A stretch of DNA of 38,551 nucleotides from DASXRA01 sp036558905. GTDB taxonomy: Bacteria > Actinomycetota > Actinomycetes > Mycobacteriales > Jatrophihabitantaceae. The DNA is taken from positions 1-38,551 of the forward strand of contig DATBER010000159.1 of NCBI GenBank assembly GCA_036558905.1, written 5' to 3'. The notes under the pieces were generated by a model that saw only the letters and a program-made list of their open reading frames with translations, was not told the origin of the DNA and did no database searches. Numbering within the stretch: position 1 is the first letter of the stretch; each line of letters begins with the position of its first letter. Below are positions 29,942 through 38,551 of this stretch, one piece after another. The position numbers were made by a program, and so were the translations under genes.

Positions 29942-31041
29942 CTAAGCGCCGACCCGCCGCGCGGCCAGTTCGATGCGGTCGTCCGGGGCGACGGCGGCCA
30001 CCCGGAAGAACCCGGACGACACCTCGCCGTAGAACTCTCCGGGCGAGACGACGATGCCGGTCTTGGCGGCGATGTCGCGGGCCGCCGCCCAGGCGTCGCC
30101 GCCGGGAGCGGGCGCCCACAGGTAGAACGCCCCGTCGGGCAGCGGCGCGTCGTAGCCGGCCGTCTTGAGCACCTGCTGCAGTCGCTGTAGCCGGCTCAGG
30201 TAGCGGGCCCGCTGCGCCTCGACGTGCGCGTCGTCGTCCAGCGCCAGGACGGCGGCCGCCTGCACCGGACCGGGCGGCATCAGCCCGGCGTGCTTGCGCA
30301 CTTCGCGCAGGTAGTGGACGAGGTCGGCGTCGCCGGCGTAGAAGCCGATGCGCGCCCCGGCGAAGTTGTCGCGTTTGGACAGCGAGTGCACGGCGATAAG
30401 CCCGGTCAGCCCGTCGCTCAGTACCGTCGCCCGGTCGCCGGACCAGACGAACTCCGCGTAGCACTCGTCGGAGAACACGAGCACATCGTGCTCACGACCC
30501 CAGCGGGCGACCGCCGCCAGGTCGAGCAGCTCGCCGGTCGGGTTGGCCGGCGAGTTCGACCAGATGCACAGCGCCCGCTCAGCGTCCGACTCGTCGATCT
30601 CGGCCAGCGTGCGGTACGGCACCGGCCGGCAGCCGGCCAGGATGGCGCCCATCTCGTAGGTCGGGTAGCTGATGGCCGGGTAGAGGACGGTGTCGCGGGA
30701 AGGGTCGCGCAGCCGCAGGTACTGCGGAACGGACGCGACGAACTCCTTGGTGCCCACGCAGGCGGCCAGCTCGGTGGCCGGGTCGACGGTTACGCCGAAG
30801 CGCCGCTCGATCCAGCGGGCCGCGGCCTCGCGGAACGCCTTCGTGCCGATCGACGGCGGGTAGGTGCGGGCACCGTCCACTGTGGACAGTGCTGCGATGA
30901 CCTCGGGCGGGGCCGGGTCGCACGGCGTGCCGATCGAGAGGTCGACGACGCCGCCGCTGTCCTGCCAGTGCCGCTCGGCGATCGCAGTGACGTCGTCGAG
31001 GCGCTCGTAGGGGTAGGGCGGCGGGACGAATCCGGGCACGT

Positions 31042-31045
<4 letters not shown>
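29942..31045 (-). CDS. Class I aminotransferase (DapC-like), candidate 2-aminoadipate transaminase
   Basis: A 367-residue fold-type I PLP aminotransferase. Residues: SNSPANPTG (Asn168), Asp193 in FSDECYAEF, Lys224 in HSLSKRDNFAG for the cofactor, and a C-terminal FFRVAAV with the carboxylate-binding Arg. By sequence style it resembles actinobacterial succinyldiaminopimelate aminotransferase (DapC). However, its GTG at 31045 overlaps the stop of a D-2-hydroxyglutarate dehydrogenase-like gene by four bases. In that operon a role as 2-aminoadipate to 2-oxoadipate transaminase in lysine degradation is equally plausible. DapC and 2-aminoadipate activities use similar alpha-amino dicarboxylate-like substrates. 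Confidence 0.82.
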
Positions 31046-33795
<2,750 letters not shown>

Positions 33796-33799
33796 CCGG

Positions 33800-35122
33800 C
33801 TATTGTCCCGGACGGTAGTCCCGAGGATGCGTGGCCTTCATCGTCACCGAGACGTTGTGCTGGTTGAAACCCTTGAAGCCGCCGCGCCGGGCCAGGTTCT
33901 CCAGGTGCGAGCCGGCACCGCCGACCGTGGCCAACTCGTCGGCCCGCTCGGGGTCGAGATGCCCCGCGGCGACCAGCGGGGTCAGCCGGTCGCGGGGCAC
34001 CGTCCAGAGCTCGGCCTCGGTAAAGGCCTGCCGCAGATGTGGGAAGTCGGAGAACGGGTTCATGCTGGCCAGCCCGCGCTCGGCCAACTGGTAGCGCAGG
34101 CCGTCGAAGTCGAACTGCCCCTCGAGGTGATGCATGCCGGCGGCCAGCAGCGACTCGCCGTGCAGCGCACACCACATGCCGACCGTGCCGAAGGACGAAC
34201 CCTCCGCCAGTTGCACCTGCGCGAAGTCGAGCTCCACCTCGTCCGGACTCAGGTCGACGTCGGCGAAGATCACCCCGCCGCTACCGGGGTGTTCGAGCAC
34301 CTGCGCGCCCCAGCCGGCCTCGTCGCCGGCGTAGAACCGCTCGCGCAGTCCGAAGCCCAGCGCCTGCAGGAACCGGATCAGCCCGTTGAACGCCGGACGC
34401 GACGACCGGAACGTGTGGTGGTCGTTGTTGCCCCAGCCCAGGCCGAGCCGGTCCTGGCGGGCGTGCTGGATCGTGCCGGCCGTGTTCGAGCGCTGCCAGT
34501 ACTCACGCTCGATCTCGAGGAAGTAGGCGGCGGCCAGGTCCGGTCCGACGAGCCCGACGGCCTTGCGGGCGAAGGGGATCTGCGCCTCGACGCCGTTGGC
34601 CCCGGCCAGCGCGCGCGGACGTTCGGCCAGCAGCCGCTCGGCCTCGGCGGCGTTGACTGCCTGCACCGGCGAGAACTGCTGCGGGGCGATGCCGGCCGAC
34701 CACGACCGCCGCTCGACCCCGCCCAGCTCGACGTCGTTCTCGTCGAGGACCACGGCCCGGCGGTACCCGGATCGGGGCGATCCCTGCACGGCCTGGGTCG
34801 AGCGCTGTGCGTGGGCGAACGCCGCGGCATCGTCGACCCGCACGTCGATGCGGTATCCCTCGGTGATCAGGACGGCCGGGAGCTGCGCGCCCGGATGCCG
34901 CCACAGCCCGGACTGCTCGACGTAGCCGACCTGGCGCAGTTCGTCGGCCAGCACCGGTCCGCCCACGACGTCCAGCCAGTCCTGGATGCGCGACGACGTG
35001 CGTGGCCCGAGCTCGGCGGCGAAGCAGGCGAATCGGGGGCTCTTGGCCATGGCGTCGGCCACGATGCGGTCGACGAGGGCCTCGGCGTCGGGGTGCAGCG
35101 TCCAGTCGAAGTCGGCGGTCAT
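33800..35122 (-). CDS. Uncharacterised protein with two His-His motifs, candidate metal-dependent dioxygenase
   Basis: A 440-residue protein I cannot place in a named family. It has two paired-histidine motifs, GWGNNDHHTFRSS (229-241; His235/236) and AAGMHHLEGQFDFD (327-340; His331/332, Glu334), about 95 residues apart. The intervening segments (FLQALGFGLRERFYAG, GGVIFADVDL) read like the beta-alpha-beta units of vicinal-oxygen-chelate metalloenzymes. It is first in an operon with a D-2-hydroxyglutarate dehydrogenase-like enzyme (four-base gap) and an aminotransferase. A 2-oxoadipate dioxygenase/decarboxylase (HglS-type) activity would complete that pathway, but the known HglS (DUF1338) signatures RHGAIR, HINHLTPR and FGEIEQRG are absent. 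ATG 35122 has GAGGA eight bases upstream. Confidence 0.85.
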   Translation of the reverse strand: MTADFDWTLHPDAEALVDRIVADAMAKSPRFACFAAELGPRTSSRIQDWLDVVGGPVLADELRQVGYVEQSGLWRHPGAQLPAVLITEGYRIDVRVDDAAAFAHAQRSTQAVQGSPRSGYRRAVVLDENDVELGGVERRSWSAGIAPQQFSPVQAVNAAEAERLLAERPRALAGANGVEAQIPFARKAVGLVGPDLAAAYFLEIEREYWQRSNTAGTIQHARQDRLGLGWGNNDHHTFRSSRPAFNGLIRFLQALGFGLRERFYAGDEAGWGAQVLEHPGSGGVIFADVDLSPDEVELDFAQVQLAEGSSFGTVGMWCALHGESLLAAGMHHLEGQFDFDGLRYQLAERGLASMNPFSDFPHLRQAFTEAELWTVPRDRLTPLVAAGHLDPERADELATVGGAGSHLENLARRGGFKGFNQHNVSVTMKATHPRDYRPGQ

Positions 35123-35191
35123 GCATCCATCCTCGCGGGCCGGCGAGATCGGAAGCAAAGTAAGCAGACCGAATCTTTCTGCGGTTTAGCA

Positions 35192-35197
35192 TAAGCT
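35192..35197 (+). promoter_or_regulatory. -10 element of the LysR-type gene, leaderless type
   Basis: TAAGCT ends six bases before ATG 35204. No ribosome site is present. Confidence 0.55.
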
Positions 35198-35203
35198 GAA
35201 CTG

Positions 35204-36106
35204 ATGCTCGATCCGAACCAGCTGCGCACCCTGCGGGCGGTCGTCGCGCACGGCTCGTTCGCCGGCGCGGCGGCCGAGCTGCGCTACACGCCCTCGGCCA
35301 TCTCGCAGCAGATCGCCGCCCTGGAACGCTCGACCGGCATCGCGCTGTTCGAACGCGGCCCCAAGTTCGTCGCTCCGACGGCGGCTGCACTCGCCCTGGC
35401 CGAACGGGCCGGCGAGCTGCTGACCGAGCTGGACTCGGTCGAACGCGACGCCGCAGCCCTGGCGCGGGGCGAGGCCGGCGTGCTGCGCATCGGCAGCTTC
35501 CCCACCGCCGGCGCGCGCATCCTGCCGGCCGCCCTGGCCGATCTGACCCGCAAGCGCCCCGACGTCGAGCTGCACCTCGACGAGGGAGAACTGGACACGC
35601 TGCTGCCGGCCGTCGCCGACGGCGGCATCGACCTGGCCCTGGCCTACCGCTACGACCTGGTGCCGACGTCGTGGGCGGCGTCGCTGGTCGCGCACCCGCT
35701 GCTCGACGATCCGCTACGGGCGCTGTTGCCCCGACGGCATCCGGCTGCGCCCGGACCGGTGCGGCTGGCCACGCTGCGCGACGAGAGGTGGGTGGCGCCG
35801 CTGGCCGGCTCGCCCGGCGCAGTCAACCTGGAGCGGCTGTGCGCCGGCGCGCGGTTCACCCCGAACGTGGCGTTCCGCAGCAACGACTACGCGGTGGTGC
35901 AGGGCCTGGTGGCGGCCGGGCTGGGTGTGGCGATCGTGCCGAGCCTGGCCGGGAACGCTCGCGGGCTGCCCCTGTCCGGGCGGCCGCCCCGGCGCCGGAT
36001 CGTGGCACTGCATCGCCGGGGCAACGCCAACCCGCTGCTGGCCCCGGCGCTGGCCGCGCTGCGGCGGGCGGTCAGCGCACGCCGCGGGGACGGAACTGCA
36101 CGCTGA
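35204..36106 (+). CDS. LysR-type regulator divergent from the 2-hydroxyglutarate operon
   Basis: A 300-residue LysR regulator: winged helix LRTLRAVVAHGSFAGAAAEL then YTPSAISQQIAALE (about 7-42) and a two-lobed effector domain (VLRIGSFPTAGARILPAAL). It is divergent from the operon that begins with the uncharacterised His-His protein, 81 bases apart, and probably controls it (inference). The TAAGCT -10 six bases before the start predicts a leaderless mRNA. The 3' end overlaps the convergent AlkB-like gene by 35 bases. Confidence 0.9.
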   Translation: MLDPNQLRTLRAVVAHGSFAGAAAELRYTPSAISQQIAALERSTGIALFERGPKFVAPTAAALALAERAGELLTELDSVERDAAALARGEAGVLRIGSFPTAGARILPAALADLTRKRPDVELHLDEGELDTLLPAVADGGIDLALAYRYDLVPTSWAASLVAHPLLDDPLRALLPRRHPAAPGPVRLATLRDERWVAPLAGSPGAVNLERLCAGARFTPNVAFRSNDYAVVQGLVAAGLGVAIVPSLAGNARGLPLSGRPPRRRIVALHRRGNANPLLAPALAALRRAVSARRGDGTAR

Positions 36107-36704
36107 TGCGCGGGCCGACGTCGCGGGCGGTCTTGGGTACGCAGTGCTCCCAGGTGCGCTGGCAACTGCCCCCCATCACCAGCAGATCGCCGTGGCCGAC
36201 GTCGAAGCGCAGGCTCGGGCCGCCGCCACCCCGTGGACGCAGCCGCAGCGCGCGGGGGGCGCCCAGCGAGACGATTGCCACCATCGTGTCGTGCCTGGAA
36301 CCGCGGCCGATCCGGTCGCCGTGCCAGGCCACGCTGTCGGCACCGTCGCGGTAAAGGCACAGCCCGGCGGTGCGGAACGGCTCGCCCAGCTCAGCGCCGT
36401 AATTCTCGTCGAGGGCGTGCTTGGCGTCGGCCAGCGCCGGATCGGGCAGCGGCTCGTCCTCGTCGTAGAAGCAGAGCAATCGCGGCACGTCGACCTCGCG
36501 CTCGTACATCTGCCGCCGCTCGGCCCGCCACGGCACGACGCTGACCAGCCGGTCGAACAGGACGTCGGCGCCGCTGATCCAGCCCCGCCGCACGTCGACC
36601 CAGGCGCCGCGAGTCAGCCCGGTCCGCTCGACCGTCGCGCCGAGCCGGCCCGGGCGCACATCGTCGTCCAGGTCCAGCAGCGATCCCTGCAGCGCACCGC
36701 TCAT
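36072..36704 (-). CDS. alkB: AlkB-like 2-oxoglutarate/Fe(II) DNA-alkylation repair dioxygenase
   Basis: A 210-residue member of the AlkB family, which oxidatively removes methyl groups from damaged bases. Iron ligands: His128 and Asp130 in VAWHGDRIG, His187 in TWEHCVPK. 2-Oxoglutarate-binding arginines: Arg199 and Arg205 in PRISVQFR. The substrate-loop region LLCFYDEDEPLPDP is also typical. ATG 36704 is chosen over longer options because the family start fits, a TACGCT -10 lies seven bases upstream, and a near-consensus SOS box overlaps the -35 region. DNA-damage induction is therefore likely. Confidence 0.88.
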   Translation of the reverse strand: MSGALQGSLLDLDDDVRPGRLGATVERTGLTRGAWVDVRRGWISGADVLFDRLVSVVPWRAERRQMYEREVDVPRLLCFYDEDEPLPDPALADAKHALDENYGAELGEPFRTAGLCLYRDGADSVAWHGDRIGRGSRHDTMVAIVSLGAPRALRLRPRGGGGPSLRFDVGHGDLLVMGGSCQRTWEHCVPKTARDVGPRISVQFRPRGVR

Positions 36705-36711
36705 GGGTTCG

Positions 36712-36717
36712 AGCGTA
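36712..36717 (-). promoter_or_regulatory. -10 element of the AlkB-like gene, leaderless type
   Basis: TACGCT on the minus strand, seven bases before the ATG at 36704. The SOS box lies where the -35 element would be. Confidence 0.5.
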
Positions 36718-36727
36718 CGCCCGTGAG

Positions 36728-36743
36728 TCAAACATGTGTTCGA
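36728..36743. promoter_or_regulatory. SOS (LexA) box upstream of the AlkB-like gene
   Basis: TCAAAC-ATGT-GTTCGA matches the actinobacterial LexA consensus TCGAAC-N4-GTTCGA at 11 of 12 specified positions. It covers the -35 region of the predicted AlkB-like promoter, so LexA would block transcription. Confidence 0.65.
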
Positions 36744-36858
36744 TCGAGCCGCTATCCACTGCATCAAGATTTCTGGCACACCCCGGCAATATCAGTCCAG
36801 GGTCGGGAGCTGGGCGCTCGCAGCGGCGCGGCGCTCGGCGGGCGCCGCGTCATTGCGC

Positions 36859-36864
36859 TACGGT
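36859..36864 (+). promoter_or_regulatory. -10 element of the small membrane-protein pair
   Basis: TACGGT ends eight bases before ATG 36873. No convincing ribosome site lies between, so a leaderless or nearly leaderless mRNA is possible. Confidence 0.4.
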
Positions 36865-36872
36865 CTGCGGGC

Positions 36873-37223
36873 ATGTCAACGGGGCAGGCGTGGGGGTTCT
36901 GGGTATCCGCCGGTGTGAGTCTGGCCGTATCGGTGCTTTGGCTGTACCTGTACGGCATGCCGCGGGCACCCGCGAATACTTACCTGAGCTCCAAGTTCTA
37001 CGAGCTTGAGCGAGACCGGGTGCTGTCCGCGGCAAAGGGTATCGCCTCGACCGCGGTCGGGTTCCTGACCGTACTCGTGACCATCTTCCTCGACCGCACG
37101 GTGCCAATCGGGATCCCGGCATGGTTCCTGGTGTGCTACGTGGTCGGGGCAGCGGGCTGCGTCGTGGTCGCGGCGTGGATGAACGGCACCACCCGAAGGT
37201 TCGTCGCCGGGACGGTGCAGTGA
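36873..37223 (+). CDS. Small three-helix membrane protein, unknown
   Basis: A 116-residue protein with three predicted membrane segments (about 7-28, GFWVSAGVSLAVSVLWLYLY; about 57-75, TAVGFLTVLVTIFLD; about 80-102, AWFLVCYVVGAAGCVVVAAW). A short charged stretch FYELERDRVLSAAKG separates the first two. I recognise no family. Its TGA shares one base with the ATG of a second small membrane protein, so the two are co-translated. Confidence 0.72.
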   Translation: MSTGQAWGFWVSAGVSLAVSVLWLYLYGMPRAPANTYLSSKFYELERDRVLSAAKGIASTAVGFLTVLVTIFLDRTVPIGIPAWFLVCYVVGAAGCVVVAAWMNGTTRRFVAGTVQ

Positions 37224-37375
37224 TGCTGGTCGCGTTCGCGGTCGCGGCCGGCGCCGGTCTCGGCATCGGAACGCTGGCGGCCGCCCTGTGGGTCAAGGAA
37301 TTCGTGGACCTGATACAGCACGGCTCACCCGGCGAAGCCGGCGAGCCGGCCGAGACCAACGTGACTGCCCGGTAA
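37223..37375 (+). CDS. Very small membrane protein, unknown
   Basis: A 50-residue protein with one hydrophobic helix (about 2-23, VAFAVAAGAGLGIGTLAAALW) and a polar tail (VKEFVDLIQHGSPGEAGEPA). ATG 37223 overlaps the stop of the preceding gene by one base (TGATG). The tight coupling suggests a two-component membrane complex; function unknown. Confidence 0.65.
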   Translation: MLVAFAVAAGAGLGIGTLAAALWVKEFVDLIQHGSPGEAGEPAETNVTAR

Positions 37376-37495
37376 CGCGCCCGGCAGTCCGTCACCACGA
37401 ACCGGGGCCGTCACTGCCCGTTCCGCCCTGCCGCGCTGCTGCACGCCGCAGCCGGTACCGGCCGGGCGCTTTCACTCGCGGGACTAGCGGATGTC

Positions 37496-38005
37496 CTAAC
37501 CCAAGTCGGTACACGTGTCCAGCAGGACATGGCCCTGCAGCGAGAACGACGTCAAGTTTCCGTTTGCGTCGAACGACACCGTCTGCGCGCCCGCGGTCAC
37601 CCCCACCGGGGGCACTCCGAATCGTTGCGCGTCGGCGGGCGAGAGAACAACGCCGGCGAGCCCTCTCTTGCTCCGGGTGAAAGAACCGTCAGGAAATGTC
37701 GTGTCCGTCTCCGGCCCGGAGATGTTTGAGGTGACGGTCTTCCCGGTACTCAGGTTCGTAGCCGACACGGTCAACGAGCCGGTGAAGAGCATGGTCCCAT
37801 CCGCGGCCTTGAGAATCTTGCCGTACGCCCTATTGACCGGGAAGCTCAGCCCGATCGCGAACCCGCAGTAATCCGCCGACAGGGTGAGCGGGTCGGCTGG
37901 CACAAACTCCCACTTGGGCCCTCGGGCAAGGGCCGGAGCGGCCGTCGCCACCACGAACCCCCCGAGCAACACGCCGAGCGCAACGAGCACTCCCAGTCGC
38001 CTCAT
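37496..38005 (-). CDS. Secreted protein of unknown function
   Basis: A 169-residue exported protein. A Sec signal peptide (about 1-28: RRLGVLVALGVLLGGFVVA, ending PALA) precedes a beta-rich mature domain with two cysteines (Cys47 in ADYCGF and Cys165 in DTCTDL) placed to form one disulfide closing the fold. I recognise no family name. The start at ATG 38005 puts the signal peptide at the N-terminus; the frame stays open upstream to 38221 with basic, Ser-rich sequence that does not look like protein. The 120 bases between this gene and the small membrane pair hold a GCCGGTACCGGC palindrome (37451-37462) and nothing else clear. Confidence 0.7.
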   Translation of the reverse strand: MRRLGVLVALGVLLGGFVVATAAPALARGPKWEFVPADPLTLSADYCGFAIGLSFPVNRAYGKILKAADGTMLFTGSLTVSATNLSTGKTVTSNISGPETDTTFPDGSFTRSKRGLAGVVLSPADAQRFGVPPVGVTAGAQTVSFDANGNLTSFSLQGHVLLDTCTDLG

Positions 38006-38537
38006 CGTGATCCGTCCGCATCGGACCGATCGAGCTCCCCGCCTGCGCACCTGTAGGTCTACCGCGCGGAGCGGCTGCGTTGTGCTTGTGGTCATCGTCG
38101 GAGGTCCTTTCGAGACAACCGTCGACCGCGAGCAGCGCGATCGGCGTTGGGGAAGCCGGATTGCGCTGAATGCACTCGCGCGGCGCTTGGAGAATCCTTG
38201 AAACGACGACGAGCTGGACATTCGCCCATAGCCTCAGGTGCGGACTCTCTAGGCCGTGCCTGGCAATTCCCGCTCGTCGCGAGCGGCGGCCAGGTGCGCG
38301 AGATGCAAGGACGAGGAGGAGGCCACAGCAGCGCTATGGACGACGACGAGGACGCCGCAGATCGCGTGCCTGGCCGCCGCGCAGCAGAGCATGGAATTGC
38401 CAGACACGGCCTAGGCGCAATCTGAGACGGTCGGCGCGCGCCGAGACTGAGAGCCTGATGAGATCCGGCGGCGGCCCGGCATACCGTCCGCCACCCTGCG
38501 GTTGAAGCCGGCAACTGTCCCACGTGCGAGAGGAACG
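38006..38537. other. Apparent non-coding region with an inverted duplication
   Basis: No convincing gene is visible in these 532 bases. Open frames on both strands are Arg/Ser-rich with poor codon bias. The region is somewhat richer in repeats of GACGA and contains the inverted repeat described at 38249-38414. It ends at the ribosome site of the gene that leaves the window. Confidence 0.55.
38249..38414. repeat. Imperfect inverted repeat, 57-base arms
   Basis: Left arm 38249-38305 and right arm 38358-38414 align without gaps in inverted orientation, 42 of 57 bases identical by my count. The outer 22 bases (38249-38270 and 38393-38414) differ at one position only. The centre is near 38332, at an AGCGCT. 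Each arm, read towards the outside, could encode a peptide end of the form LAAA-x4-ELP-x-TA followed by TAG, so the arms may be two copies of a gene end. Confidence 0.7.
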
Positions 38538-38551
38538 ATGACCATGACTGC
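38538..38551 (+). CDS. Start of a gene running off the right edge
   Basis: ATG at 38538 (MTMT...) follows GAGAGGA (38528-38534); a second ATG in frame at 38544 has better spacing to it. Only four complete codons lie in the window, so nothing can be said of the product. Confidence 0.4.

Noticed and set aside
33800..35122. Calling this gene HglS (DUF1338)
   Set aside because: The RHGAIR, HINHLTPR and FGEIEQRG signatures I know from HglS/YdcJ proteins are not present; only context supports the activity.
38092..38523. 143-codon minus-strand frame, and plus-strand frames at 38147-38505
   Set aside because: Ser/Arg/Pro-rich products without hydrophobic or domain pattern, no ribosome site, and they run through the inverted repeat.
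38006..38537. tRNA or structured RNA gene in the non-coding stretch
   Set aside because: I find no cloverleaf or conserved RNA motif; the only structure is the imperfect inverted repeat.

Overview
The window is GC-rich DNA from an actinobacterium. Codons end mostly in G or C, lipoprotein signals are of actinobacterial type, and many starts are GTG. The sigE-rseA-htrA-tatB block, with mrp, a DUF1003 gene and an MgtE_N/CBS gene beside it, matches the arrangement known around Mycobacterium tuberculosis sigE (Rv1220c-Rv1232c). I cannot name the genus. I see no rRNA, tRNA, CRISPR array, complete insertion sequence or prophage; this is ordinary chromosome organised as short operons.

Positions 1-4548 (minus strand) hold a carbohydrate ABC importer operon: LacI-type regulator, two permeases, lipoprotein binding protein, and an ADP-ribosylglycohydrolase-like enzyme that runs off the left edge. 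A LacI-type operator lies over the predicted transcription start. Positions 4819-6094 (plus) are three translationally coupled genes: a winged-helix regulator probably starting at CTG, a one-helix coiled-coil membrane protein, and a sensor-domain membrane protein. A secreted SGNH esterase follows on the minus strand. Positions 7043-10893 (minus) carry an acyl-CoA dehydrogenase, a lipoprotein, an SDR enzyme and a malyl-CoA lyase-like enzyme, which suggests part of the ethylmalonyl-CoA pathway. A DMT exporter follows.

Positions 11996-13853 encode the MgtE_N/CBS protein and a DUF1003 membrane protein. AzlCD with AraC- and MarR-type regulators occupy 13996-16368. Mrp, TatB, HtrA, the anti-sigma factor RseA and the sigma factor SigE occupy 16470-20910. 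A small membrane protein, a PLP amino-acid decarboxylase and an O-methyltransferase follow on the plus strand.

Positions 23347-36106 look like a lysine-degradation region. A saccharopine dehydrogenase-family enzyme (candidate lysine 6-dehydrogenase) and an ALDH7-type aminoadipate semialdehyde dehydrogenase would take lysine to 2-aminoadipate. A separate overlapping operon encodes an aminotransferase, a D-2-hydroxyglutarate dehydrogenase-like FAD/Fe-S enzyme, and an uncharacterised protein with two His-His motifs that could do the intervening 2-oxoadipate step. Between them lie a carboxymuconolactone-decarboxylase/hydrolase fusion, its LysR regulator and a 33-residue protein. The right end has an AlkB-like repair enzyme with a near-consensus SOS box, a pair of small membrane proteins, a secreted protein, and about 530 bases of apparent non-coding DNA with an inverted duplication.

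At the DNA level, at least nine genes show TANNNT 6-8 bases before the start codon, which predicts leaderless mRNAs. Strong palindromes sit between several convergent gene pairs.
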